Positions 37,988 to 50,178 of a stretch of 64,000 nt of DNA are shown here, piece by piece. Source of the stretch: Coriaria nepalensis (taxonomy: Eukaryota; Streptophyta; Magnoliopsida; Cucurbitales; Coriariaceae); assembly GCA_027186245.1 (NCBI GenBank), contig CP114487.1:11155001-11219000 (forward strand), written 5' to 3'. How positions within the stretch are numbered: the stretch's first letter is position 1; each line of letters opens with the position of its first letter. The position numbers were made by a program, and so were the translations under genes. The notes below the pieces were generated by a model. That model had not been told where the DNA came from and searched no databases. It saw only the letters and a list, made by a program, of their open reading frames with translations.

Positions 37988-40900
37988 TCAGTTCCTCTTT
38001 TTCCGTTTTTTTCCCGTGCCAGCCCTACTTCCCTGACCCTGAGACTTGGATGAAGCCTTCCCCTTTGTACTTTCCAGCGTTTTTTCAGAATCAGATGATC
38101 TATCCTCCACATCCTCACTTTCTTTCCCTTTTAATGTGCTCGATTTGCCTTTCATGGCCCTGTTAATACCGGATTTGTCACCACTTTTAGGTGTTTTACC
38201 CTTTGAAGTTTCTTGCTTGGACTTGCTAGATTTTATAGGGGTGTCTGGTTTGGACTTAGTAGGTGCTTTTGGGGTGCTCGATGATAAATCCTTCGACTTG
38301 ATGTTATCCTTGGATTTGCTACTATTTAAGGATTTATCATGGGACTTGTTATTACTACGATTTTTAACAGGTTTCAAGGCTGTACCTTTGGATTTGCTAG
38401 ATCCAATTTCACCCCTAGAATTTAAACTTGGAAGATTAGGCCACAAAGAATTTATTACTCCAGATTTTTAACTTACTGAAAAAGATAACATACTTTTTCG
38501 CTGAAACATCTGACTTTCCCTGCTTGCTTGAGTCACCAGAATTTAGCTCTGTCTTCTTCTTCTGGGGCCTGCCATGCCAACACAATGAATCACAGGTGAA
38601 CTGGAGTTCCACATCCAAAAAAGTATGATTACATCCAATTAAATATAGAAACACTAATGTCAGTTGATATCAAGAGCATAGAACACATACATATCAGGGC
38701 TAGTCTCATTTATTGCTTGTCCCTGTCAATGAAGTACAGCATCAGCATGTAGAGATTTAGAATTTATGCCAACAACATAAATGATGGGGGTCACCTACCT
38801 GACCAGATTCGGATAAATCTTCAATGAATTCCCACTTTTCGGATTTAAGATTTAATGTTTCTACATCTCCATCAGTATATGAGACCTAAATCAGAACAAA
38901 AAAAAATTTCAAACAAGGTAGAAAGGGAGACTCATGGACAATAGCATCAGGAGAACAATTTTACTGCCTTTTGATAGAACCTATATAAGTTCCTGTAACT
39001 CATTAAAAAAAACCGTAATATTCTAGAGTGCTCCCTTAACCAATGAAAATTAAGTAAACAAGTAAAAATAAATAAATTTCATCACAATCATACATACCAC
39101 AGGCTCTATATTACCATCTCACCTTATGCTTCTTGGTGCGGCGATCAAAAGATTCAACAACACCTTCATAAAACCTGAAAGAGAGAAAGTAGGAATTATA
39201 TAATTAAGTGAAACGTTTAAAGACAATAAGTTATCAGAAAAGGGACTTCAACTTCAGTTCCAACAAAAAGTCTCACACAAGTATTAATGTGCACCCTTGC
39301 ATAAGGCAACGAAAGCTTCAGATGAAGAAGGTAAGATACAAAATATAGACAGCAATATTCTAATACATAACGGGAAAAAAAAATCTACAAAAAACAGAGT
39401 TGCAAGTAGATAACTAAAATAATAAAAGAAATAATAAAATATAACCCTTTAAAGAGCGTTAGAGAGAGAATGATCTCAAGATCTATGCATTTTCAGCAGA
39501 CTAGGCAAATGTAAACAAAACACACTAGCAGTCTGTGTTAGCTTGTGAACCATAACAGAAGTCTCACCAAAGAGAAATCAAATGAAAGTTGCAAATACAC
39601 GGAAACAATGCTTGTACTTACATTTGATCGTCTGGCCACCAAACTTTTATCTTTGAACCGACCAGAATCTCACTATGATCTTTGGTTCCAGACCCCTGAC
39701 AATATTAGTACTTGATAAGAAATTATTCAAGTATTAGGCAAGTCTTTCTGCTGATTAGTAATGAAAGTATCTCCTCTTTTAATGTGGGAAATAAAGAAAC
39801 ACAGACAAATGTGATCCAGAGTCCAGCCTATGTAGTCCCAAGATCTAAAGAGAGTGTTGAGTAAAGCGAACACACCTTTTCTTTGCCTGGAGTAAGCTTT
39901 CTCTTGGACCTATTCTTTGGTGTTTCCTCCGAATCATCTTCATCTTTAGCTGATTTTGAGGTTGACTTTGTTGAAGATAAGATTTCCTTGTTGAATGTCG
40001 AAAATTATTATTAGAACTAAATTTCTATCAGTGAAGATGGAATCATATAAGCTGTGAGGAAATCACAAAATTCATAACTTTGAAGTTAAGAAGAAGAATA
40101 CTTTTTCGTCTTCCATTTTTGATGACTTTGCGGCATTCTTTCCTGAAATAGCCTTTCCCTTTCCCTGACTTTTCTTATCCCCTGATGACTTCAAAGATGA
40201 CCCACCATTATTTTCAGTCTTTCCATCTGCCTTCTTCAAAGAGTGCTCAAACACCTTTGCCTCAGAATCACTTGCAGTATCACTCTCATTTTTGGATGCA
40301 TCTTTTGTAATGACAGTTTTATTCTCCTTCAGTGCTTTAGAAGGTACTTTCTTTCCTGAGCGTTTATTTAGTTTTGCATTCGGACTAGTAACTTCTTCGG
40401 ATTCCTTTTTGGAAATACTTGCAGATGGAGTGTCCTTCTTGCTTGAGGTCTTTGTCTTCTTTTTCTGTCCAGTACTTTTAGAATAACTTTCATCAGGAAT
40501 GCTCTCACTTGGAGAAGGGGAAATAGCATCAAGCCCAGATTCATTTTTCGATAGCTTACTCGAGGACGGCTTAGCATCTGTCGCTTTTTCTTCCTCGAGA
40601 GACAAAGCTTGAGCAGATGAATCCTTTCCAAAGGGATCATGAACATTCTCACCACGGCTTTTAATATCTGACTGAATCTCGGATTCATTCTTGTCATCAT
40701 GGAAATGCTCAGATTGTTCAGTTGATTTCAACAAAGATTTAGATTTTCCCCCGGGTCTCTGAGTACTTAACTCTGTATTCTTCTCGGTACTAACTGTCTT
40801 TTCAGAATCCAAACTATCATGTTCTTCATTTACTGGTTCATGTACTCCTGCAGGCTGATCAGGCTGATCAGTCTGATTCCCTTCTTTATTCCTTATGGGG

Positions 40901-43164
40901 TTTGAATCTACCAATGCTTCAGCTTCACCAGTTTGGATGGTGCCATTGCTCATAACTGATATCGAAGATTTATCAGCAACATGATCCATTTGTTCAGGAG
41001 AAGCCACTTCAGCAGGGTCTTCTATATTCACCTGGTAAAGTAAATGTTAATTATTTATACATAGTAAAATGGTAGCCAACAAGAATATAATACGTGGGAA
41101 AGTATCAAAAACTAAACAGCACTAGAAGAAACATGCCTGTGTTGCTTCGTCCACAGATGCCCTGATCGACTGGCTCTCATCAGCCTGCAGAGGTGTAGAA
41201 TAACTAAGTCACTAGATGAATTAATATATTGTTAGTAAGCTTGTAATGACGACTTCCTTTTTCAACCTAAACAGCACACACAAACGATTGCAATGGTTAT
41301 ATCTCTCATAACAGTTTCGAAAGAATAGTGATGACTTGACATCAATGCTCTGAAAATTTATTGGTTGAAATTGTAATGCATGACTGAGTCACCATAAGTA
41401 AGAGTTGTAGTCTTTTAAATGAAGCAACCAATTATTAAGTCTTTAAATTCATCATGAAGCAATTGATATGAACTTTCCACTTAGAAAAAAGCTACACAGC
41501 TTACCACATCTTTGCCAGCATCAGGGAGTTCACTATGCTCATTAGAAACAGAGGTCTTTTGACATATAGTGGCAACAATACTACTGTAATTATGTACGGA
41601 AATGCCCAAGTTCTCCACAGCTTTTATCAGATAAGGCTTCACTTTAGTTGTGCAGTTTTTAAGTACTCTCTCCCCTAACTTTCGACAAATAGGCAGAAGT
41701 TCCTGAAGAATAATTATGGGGTTGGTAACTGTTCGAAAACTAAAGAGAGAAATAGAAAGTGCAAGCAATATGAACCTCATTGTCTTTCTTCACACTGGCT
41801 AGGATAGGAGAGAGTAGGTCTATTGATATATCTTCACTTTCCTCTAGAACAAGGGACATTATTATCTCCATCGACGAAAAAACACTGTCAGGGTGATAAT
41901 CCCTATCGTTGAAACAGCGGAAAACATCAATTTTTTTAGTGATATATTAATTAAAGGATGGACTGGGTATTTATTGCCTTCAGGAGATATACAGAAGGAG
42001 AAACCCCATTGAAAATATAAATTCACACCTTATAGCCTTCAGGAAATGCTGGAACATCTCAAGAATTAGTGTATCACATTCTAGATCCAGCATGACTACA
42101 CATGACCTGACCCTTGCGACAGTTTCAAGAATTGAGACTCTCTGTTTATATGATCGGCTGGATTCATCGGACAGATTTTCAAATGAAGATACAATAAGCT
42201 GAAACACTTCCTGCATGAATACAAGGCATAAGATATAGAAAGAAAAAACAAAACAAGTTAAAATCAGATTGCCAATAATCACATGATGGCTATAATGGTG
42301 CGACAATGGATGGTAGGTACCTTCATCTGATCATCATCATAAGGAGCGTCAGGTGCAGTTATCCTAGTTATCTCACTTATGCAGGCAGCAACTCTAACCT
42401 TAACATCCACAACTGAATGCCGGAAAAGTTTATCATCAAGTAATGCTCTCAATGATGGAGCAATCGCACTCTGCATGCTTGTTGAAGGGGATTGTTCGAC
42501 CTTTGACAGACAATTCTCAACTTGCTATAATAACCAGCAAAAGGAAAAATATTAAAATTAAAAGATTAGGGAAAAAAAAAATCGACCAACTGGAAAAACC
42601 TTTACAAGCTTTATAGCTCATTACAGAATTACTCAAAATCCAGTTACAAGCTTCACAGCCACCTCCTTTCAACCAATCAGTTTTAACGTATTTCGTTATT
42701 ATGAAGGCTCGTTAAACTTATTTTACAGGCTAGAGCTTCCAACTTCTAAAGCTAGAGAGACAAAATAGAGGAAGAAGATGCAGTCTCGCAGAAAGTAACA
42801 AATACCAGAGAACATTCTAAGAAACAACTTTGAAATTTTCGAGTAGTAATCTCGAACAAATATACCAAGAATTTTAACGAAAAAAATAACTTATCTATAA
42901 ATCTCAGAGTCAAGCCTACGAAATCATTCGTTGATTGATTGAAATGATGAAAAAGAAGAAGATACCGCGATTCGCTAAAACTCAACTACTCTACTTCTTA
43001 AAGGTACAGAAGGAAAACAAAAACAAGAACAAAGATTAGCAGATAGAAACGATAGACTTTACGTCAAGAAGTGATAGGAGTTCATCTGTGGACGAAGGAG
43101 GATCTACGAGCTTAGTTCCAGCTTCCAAAAGCTGTTGCTCGAGTTCTCTATCAGGTACCGCCAT
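37988..43164 (-). CDS. PDS5C: Sister chromatid cohesion protein PDS5 homolog C-like
   Basis: Cohesin-associated protein, nuclear, with roles in cohesion and DNA repair. The 5' exons are 43063-43164, 42321-42524, 42029-42210 and 41776-41902. Further exons are read near 41500-41702, 41142-41185, 40100-41031 and 39884-39987, then small ones down to 37988-38426. The start is MAVPDRELEQQLLEAGTKLV. HEAT-type repeats follow (IAPSLRALLDDKLFRHSVVDVKVRVAACISEITRI, VFQLIVSSFENLSDE, RVSILETVARVRSCVVMLD, IDLLSPILASVKKDNE, LPICRKLGERVLKNC). The long acidic and Ser/Lys-rich middle exon is disordered. A Tudor domain is spread over exons at about 39640 to 38816 (GSKIKVWWPDD, FYEGVVESFDRRTKKHKVSY, DGDVETLNLKSEKWEF). 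The C-terminus is an extreme Ser-Lys tract ending GTGKKRKKRN. The HEAT part is far shorter than in yeast or animal Pds5, as expected of the plant C/D/E type. Exact middle exon ends are uncertain. Confidence 0.9.
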
Positions 43165-43507
43165 ACTCGCACTTATATTGGTCTTGATTTCCCAGATCCT
43201 TCACCACCGTGTCTCACCTCTTATATCAAAAAATCACACAATCGAAACCCTTGAACGCGCGAATGAAAGAAGAACACGGATTTTGAATGAGATAAAGCGG
43301 AATTTCACATAGATGTGAGGAGACAACTTTTAGGGTTTTTCAGAGAAAGAGGGAAAGCGATTCGATTTTTCGAAAAATCGAAATATTTTTGGCAGGAAAA
43401 TAAATAAAAACATGAAAGCGCCTAATTACGCGCGGCCTCCTCCCGTTATACTTAACTAACGACTTGCCGGGCCCCACTCTTATTTTTTCTGGCCCTATTA
43501 AAATGAT

Positions 43508-43539
<32 letters not shown>

Positions 43540-43671
43540 AAATCTTGGTTAAGAATTTGGCGGGTCTCTGTAGTTGGTTTGAATTTGGCGTTTCAGATCC
43601 GGATTTCGAAATTAATAAGAGTTTTTTTTCGGGTAAAAACACAGGAGTTTGTTTGGCTTCCTAAAAACACA
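43165..43671. other. PDS5C promoter region
   Basis: Holds the 5' UTR and promoter of the minus-strand PDS5C gene. An (AAT)n repeat of about ten units lies at 43508-43533. No gene is seen. Confidence 0.5.
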
Positions 43672-43673
43672 TT

Positions 43674-43832
43674 AATGTATTAATGTATTGATGCATTGAT
43701 GTAATGATGCATTGATGTATTGATGCATTGATGTATTGATGTATTGATGCATTGATGCATTGATGCATTGATGCATTGATGCATTGATGTATTGATGTAT
43801 TGATGCATTGATGTATTGATGTAAATGATGTC
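43674..43832. repeat. 8-bp tandem repeat, consensus TGATGYAT
   Basis: About 18 near-perfect tandem copies of an 8-bp unit that differs mainly at one C/T position (TGATGCAT or TGATGTAT), with the copies at the left edge more diverged. Because 8 is not a multiple of 3, every frame cycles through the same eight codons and stays open, giving a spurious Ile-Asn-Ala-Ser-Met-His-Gln repeat protein on the minus strand. The unit contains the palindrome ATGCAT. Confidence 0.9.
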
Positions 43833-43899
43833 TAGGAAAGTCAATCTTGCTCATAGAATTAGCTTCCGACAATCCATAAGCCATGATATCAAATTAATC

Positions 43900-46200
43900 T
43901 TTTAGGTACAAATGAATCTTGTAGTAGACTCGTTTTGTAGTTAAATTTGTTTGATCATGATCAGAAAATGTTGGATGATGGGCTCTCTTCGTATTGTTGC
44001 CATTTCTTGATCATAAACCATGATATCAAATGAAATACAATAGGCGCCCTAACGGGTTAAAAATGTATCATGATATCATGATATCATGATCGGAAAATGT
44101 AGTATGTTCCCAAAGCATACAATTTATATATGTCTTGACTGATTGGGAGGGTTCAGCAACCGATAGTAAAGTACTGAGAAATACAATAAAAGCTCTAACG
44201 GGTTAAAAATTCCTAGAGGTTTTATATTATCTATGTGATGCTTGTTATACAAATGAGGAGGGTTGTTTAGCATTATGTAAGGGACAATGGTATTACTTAA
44301 ACGGATGGGATACGGGTCGCTCGCTTACCTACTATCCCAAAAGAGTTATACATTATCATCATTCATTTGCTAGAAATATGATTGGGCATTGTTTTGGTCT
44401 CATTAGATTATGACTAATTTATTAGCATTTACTCTTTGTTATATAATTTCGCGTTTGATGTTTGAGGGTGATTATGAATCATATTTGAGTTATGATCATG
44501 TATGCTTTGATGTAATGGATGTGTAGGTCACTATTTGATAGATGTTTGATTAATGATTATTAATTAATATGAGTTGTTATCATATATGCTTTTGTTATTT
44601 TAGTTGGAAATGTCATCTACTCTTTTTGAAACTATTTTTAATTATGTTGTTCTCTCTTTTAGTTTAGTTGTGACAATAAGATAAGTTATTTTTAAGATGT
44701 AAATCATAGTAAGATGATTAATCTACGTGAAATCATAACACAACCCACTTTTGTTTATGTAATTTATTACTATAATATTGATTAATTATGTGAAATCTGA
44801 ATTACTTTCATTGATGTAATAGTACATGATTAAAGGATGTGATCAGTAATCTGTCACCTTCTTATTGTGCCATTTATTCCTTGTATGTATCCTAACTCAT
44901 ATTTTTAACTGATTCAATCTCACGAGGCGGAAAAACAATTAGGGAATCGATATTTCCCACGGTATGATCAAGTTTTTGAGATATTTAGGGATGATAGAGC
45001 TATTAGTGAAAGTGGGAGAAGACATGCATGTCATGGATAAAGCTGATAAGATTGTCCTAATTGATTAATTTATGGATGATAACATTGTTTCTCCCACATC
45101 CCGCAAAATTGAGAACAGTGTTAGACGTAATGAGGTGGAAGGCAAAACAAACAGAGTGGCAGAGAGAAGAAGAGTGTTCATGAAGGATTGGATCTAAGTG
45201 CTCTAATGGAAGCAAATGTAAGGTTCGAATGTGTTATGCGTAAAATTGAGAATGCGATCTTAAATTTAGCTGAAGATGAACTTCTTCATTATCAAAGGAT
45301 CGACGTTACGAACGAATTTTGAGTATTGCCAATCACGTTTAGTGAAGTAATAATGCCTATGGCTTACCTCTTGGTAACTGTTGATGGGCTAATGGAGGTA
45401 TACAAATCATGAAAGGAAGATGATGTTAAGATGAAATTTGTGAAGGAGATATTAAAAAGAAATCAAGAGTGATTCATCGTGATAATATCAGCCATTAAAC
45501 TATTTGAATGGTCATAAGATTAAGGTGAATAATATATTTTTTTTTTGTTGATCCATTTTCTGGATGATTTGCAAACATAGCAAATCATGCTTTTGTCATG
45601 TTGTTTATGTAATGAAATATGATATGGTTCAGTTAATAATGTAATGCAAATTGGCTTGAAAAGTTAATTACGTTTTATGTCATTTTTTCCAAGATATCCG
45701 ATGAGACTACTCGTGTCTCGACATCCATGCAAACGGGGTTTCAATTCTTAGTTAGCATTCCAGGTGCATTTACTGTTCGTTAAAAGTAAATTAACTGAAA
45801 TGGATTGACTATGCAAAGTGTAAACAACTTTTTGTTTGTACATTTACTTTTGGTCAAAAGCAAAATACTGCAAAAGTTAAGCAAATTATAACAGATCAAA
45901 GAAATGAGTTAAACATCATACACCTTTTGTTAATTAGAGGAAAAGGAAAGAAAGAAGGAGCTGCTGCTTGAAATTGTGAAGGTATACATGGTCGATGTTG
46001 CTTGATTTTTCGGACATGAAGTTCCCACGATATGCCCAATACAACTAGTTAATAATGCGAGATTCTAATCGCTTAACAATCCATATCAATATCTCCAATA
46101 TGTTTTCCAATTCGTTGTCTAGAGAGAAATCCTTCCATCCAACCATTTAGATTAGATTATAACTTTTCAAACTTGTATTAGTTTATACGTGCTAAATTTC
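43900..46200 (+). mobile_element. Dead PIF/Harbinger-type DNA transposon
   Basis: Two coding relics lie in the same orientation. At about 44128-44412 the plus strand reads like the C-terminal half of a HARBI1-type DDE transposase: [16 protein letters not shown], a stop after ALTG, a frame change, then YYLCDACYTNEEG, KGQWYYLNGWDTG and ARNMIGHCFGLIR. In functional relatives the matching blocks are GWEGSA-DSRVL, YLVDAGYTN, YRGQRYHL-EW and RNVIERCFG. The catalytic Glu of the last block is Gly here. At about 44924-45043 a second relic, FPRYDQVFEIFRDDRAI, matches the Myb/SANT-like second protein of these elements, ending in a stop. Terminal inverted repeats and target duplications were not found, so the ends are approximate. 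Confidence 0.65.
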
Positions 46201-46535
46201 AAGATAGAAAAGAAAAAACCCAACACACGAGTGAGAAAATTATTACACGACGATATGGCACTACTTGACCCTAGAGCTACGAGTTTCTTCCAATAAAAAC
46301 CATCCACCTCAGCGCATGTCCACTTGCGGCATCTCTATTCGTTCGAAACTAGTCAGCTTACGTGTCGCCAATAGTCCACTGAAACCCCCTCATCACCCCC
46401 CCTTCCTCGCTCCTTTTCTATGTGCTCTAATCAAATCCCAATTCCTTCCCATTTCGAAATCGAAATCAGAAGCCTCAATTTTGAAAATTTCGATCGCTTT
46501 CTCTCTAATTCCGAGCTTGAATTGGCTCTGGAATC
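46201..46535 (+). promoter_or_regulatory. SDF2 promoter and leader
   Basis: Upstream of SDF2 the sequence becomes C/T-rich from about 46300. An ACGTGTC core at about 46360 is followed by CCAAT at 46369-46373. ACGT and CCAAT elements are parts of plant unfolded-protein-response promoters, and SDF2 is UPR-induced in Arabidopsis, but the spacing does not match an ERSE and I make no firm call. Confidence 0.3.
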
Positions 46536-46721
46536 GTGGCTCCTTCAGGGTCGACTAGTCTGTCTCGAAGAAATCCTTCTTCTTCTTCCTCTCAAACTGC
46601 AGTGCATTCAACTGGTTCTTCCTCAAGACCGACTCGGATCGTTTACAGAGAGTCAGTGAGGCGTCCTAACTCCGATTTCCCTTTCTGGCAGCAGAACTGG
46701 TTCATTGGCTTGCTATTTCTT

Positions 46722-48376
46722 ATGGCTCTCGGTTTTTTTGCTCTCGCTATCTTCCTCTTCTTCGGGCTTGATCTCGAGAATGGTTCCCCCTCTTGGGCTT
46801 CAGCTGCTACATCTGAGGGCGTCGAGGTTTGACCTGTTTTTTTTTTTCTTTTCTTTTTCCCTGTTTTCGTTTTTCTTCAAGTAGTGAGGAGATAACATTA
46901 GAGATCTAAGACCTGCTTGATAGTAGGTTAATAACGAAATCATATATTATCGTCTAAGATCGTGCTCTTCTGAGTACACACCTGGTGACTGGTGATACAT
47001 TATGAAATGAATAGCTACCCTTTAATGTGATCAAGAAAGAATTCCATAAGAGCAATGTGAGAAAGGGTCATATATATTTTTGATTTGTCGGATCTCAATT
47101 ATCCAGTTATAATAAATAAATACCAACTTTGGTCGATTTGAGGTGAAAACTATCTACATTCCATAACTTCCATCATCTTCTTCTCATATCAAATAGGAGC
47201 TCTCTCATTTTTGGGCTAACCTGACAAGTAATATCGTGTTGCTTGATTTTGGTTCTTCTGTGCAGATTACTTATGGGTCAGTTCTAAAGTTGATGCATGA
47301 GAAGACCAAGTGTCGTTTACATTCACACGATGTTCCATACGGTTCTGGAAGTGGGCAACAGTCTGTTACTGGCTTTCCCAGCGTTGATGATGCTAATAGC
47401 TACTGGGTACTTTCTATCCCTCTATACCGCACAATTTATTTCTGTGAAGTAGAACTTGCTTTTAATTTGAGAGTTTCTATTCGGAAAAGCTTTGCTTTCC
47501 GAGTGAGTTTGTTCTAGTACATTAATAAATATTTCATTTTCATTCAGAGAAGTTTGGTTTTAACCATGTGATTGCAAAATCATATGCAGATTGTTAGACC
47601 TCAACCAGAAACATCTGCAAAACAGGGGGACGCTATTAAATCTGGGACAATCATCAGGTTACAACACATGAAGACTAGGAAATGGTTGCATAGTCATTTA
47701 CATGCATCCCCTATATCAGGGAATATGGAGGTCTGTAACTCCATTTATCATTTATGTTTATTTTTTCCCTAATGTGGACTTAAAGTGACAAGTACATTTT
47801 CTTCCTTCAATACATGTATTGATATTTGAGCGTGGTTCTGTATCTGGTATATAGGTTAGCTGCTTTGGTGGAGAGAATGATTCTGACACTGGAGATTATT
47901 GGAGGTGAGACCAGCCCAATCTTAAAAAAAAAAGAAATGTTAAAAACACTTAATTGTCATGATTGTGGGTAGGGCTAATTTATCACGAAGGTGCAATTTT
48001 CTCTATAGGCTTCTAATTGAAGGCAGCGGGAAGACATGGAAGCAAGATCAGAGAATTAGACTTCAGCACGTGGACACTTATGGTTATTTGCATAGTCATG
48101 ACAAGAAATACCAACGGATAGCCGGCGGGCAGCAAGAGGTGAGAATAGTGAAACACAATTTGACGAGCTTTCTCGTCAAACGGATAACTTTCGGCCTGTC
48201 ATATAAAAACTTGCTAGATTTGATAACCATATGATATCTATGGAATTATATTCTTCATGTCCGCCTATTCACAAAGCCATGCACTCTTGCAGGTTTGTGG
48301 TGTGCGGGAAAAGCGTGCGGATAATGTGTGGTTGGCCGCTGAGGGTGTCTACCTTCCTCTTACGGAAACCAAGTAG
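46722..48376 (+). CDS. SDF2: Stromal cell-derived factor 2-like (SDF2), MIR-domain ER protein
   Basis: ER-lumenal quality-control protein that works with ERdj3B and BiP; in Arabidopsis it is UPR-responsive and needed for EFR receptor maturation. Six exons (46722-46826, 47266-47406, 47590-47730, 47855-47904, 48009-48138, 48293-48376) encode 216 residues against about 218. The signal peptide MALGFFALAIFLFFGLDL is followed by three MIR motifs: TYGSVLKLMHEKTKCRLHSH, GTIIRLQHMKTRKWLHSH and QRIRLQHVDTYGYLHSH, the HSH signature appearing in each. The end is AEGVYLPLTETK, with no HDEL, as in Arabidopsis. I chose the first in-frame ATG at 46722, where Arabidopsis SDF2 also starts. The same frame is open for 62 further codons upstream to a GTG at 46536; see findings. 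Confidence 0.93.
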
Positions 48377-50178
48377 AACTAATTAGTCACCTTGAACATT
48401 TCATTCGATTACATACAGCTATGTAGATAATCTACCCCAACAGAGAAGATAATATGATTTTGAATTTTCTGTGTCATTTACAATGACTGTTTAAGTTGTG
48501 TGTCACGATGTAGGCCAGTTTTTGGTTAGTCTTATGGGCTCAACTTATCATAACCCTAAAAACTATAAGCTGCTGATCCATTATCCTTCAGTGGGTTCAA
48601 TTTGTTTGGAGATGGTAAGACTATATTCCCCACCTTTTTATTTAAAACAAAAGAAATTACTATGTTGAAAAGAATGCCGATTTAGAGATATTGGCACACC
48701 AAATCATATGGCCACGTTCATGTGTGCATACAAGAACTTTCATCCATTTTTAGTAAACGGGTTACACCTTCTCGATGATCCCAGACCGCTGTGTTAGGCG
48801 TAATTAAATCCCCAACATCTCAAGAACCCTTGGTTGTTAGCTCGAACGGAAGAACCAAAAAAAAAATGAATTATTGGCCCATCGCTTTTGCACTTTACAG
48901 TTTGAACCCACAAAGAGTCACAATAGTGACAAACCCAAGTTGCCCACGCCCCAAGTACTACAATCACGCAAAGATACAATAGACTCTTCCGACCAAAACT
49001 TAATGACAAGGTTGAGAAACCAACAAGTTGTACCGGTAGCGTACGCTATTCTAGTTTTGGCATCAAAACACAAGTATGATGAAGCTTCGTTAACATTTGT
49101 CTTTGATTATCATTTTCAATTAAAAAACTAACCTCGTTAAATAAAGGGTTAGGATTTGGCCAAAAAATAAATAAATGAAGGGTTAGGATCCTAGTAAACA
49201 AGCTGTATATGGAAAGGTAAGAGATTAAGCACATCACTGGGTATATTCACAGTAACAGTAAACAAACTAGAGGGCAAAGGAACCCACCAAACTAAAGGTC
49301 AGGTGGATGGAGGAGGATGGTACGTTTAAGAATGTGAGGAAGAGGAACATGGAGGCCAGTAAATAATTATGGCTGTACCTAGAAACAGGTCTGTCTTAGT
49401 ACTCCAGAAGATAAGGAAACACCACTCGGTAAAATTTCAGACTTTTATACTATACACAAACACAATATGCCTAAACTCGTGAGAATGGCATGCCCTGTTT
49501 TTTTATCCTTTCTTTTTTTTTTTTAATCCCCTGTTCTGTTCACTCCAGAAAGAAACCAGATTGGATAAGTACAGTTTCATTTTCAGATCTGTAAAGCTGT
49601 AAACAATAGAAATATCTAAATGTTTGAACCGTTAGAATAATAATAACACAGATTTGCAGGGGGCGGTAAGGGATTAGATTAATGTAACCGTTAAAATAAT
49701 AAATAAATAAAAATTCCAAGATCAATTCAACTCAGAAAATCCAAAGGGTTGTTTATTATTCCAAACAGAAGTAAAAAAGATCCTAAATCTAGAAACACAA
49801 ACAAGTGAAAATCCATCTCCACCGCTTCAATCAAAGTGTAAGAAATGATTGAGTCAATTAGTCAAATGACCGATACTGATTCCAACATAAATGAGAGGAA
49901 TGTTTAAAATCAATAGCGCTGGACCAGTTTGGTAGACCAAGCAGTACTATTTGTCCGAAACTAAATCATAGTAATAAGACACAGTTCACCCATAAAATTG
50001 GATAACAACATGCTTCAGAAAAAGGGTTTTCATTGATAGATTATTACTTCATGAAGAAAATACATGTTTATACTAATTATGATGAGAAAACAACTCCTTG
50101 ATTGACTAATATATGCTACAAATACTAAAATGGTGAGAGAAAAGAAAGACTAACTTTTAAGATCTTGACTTCAGTTTT
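48377..50178. other. Convergent spacer between SDF2 and the ARM gene
   Basis: About 1.8 kb, tail to tail, holding the SDF2 3' UTR (to about 48600) and that of the minus-strand armadillo gene (from about 50000). No gene, RNA or transposon is recognised between. Confidence 0.55.

Noticed and set aside
38046..38471. Hydrophobic 141-residue plus-strand frame
   Set aside because: Antisense of the Ser-Lys-rich PDS5C tail; AGC and AAG codons read in reverse give Leu and Phe.
43672..43884. Repetitive Ile-Asn-Ala-Ser-Met-His-Gln open frame on the minus strand
   Set aside because: It is produced by the 8-bp tandem repeat, which is stop-free in every frame; no flanking gene structure.
44050..44100. 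Palindromic ATGATATC repeats as a possible CRISPR-like or attachment site
   Set aside because: Only three short overlapping copies, in plant nuclear DNA inside a decayed transposon; no spacers.
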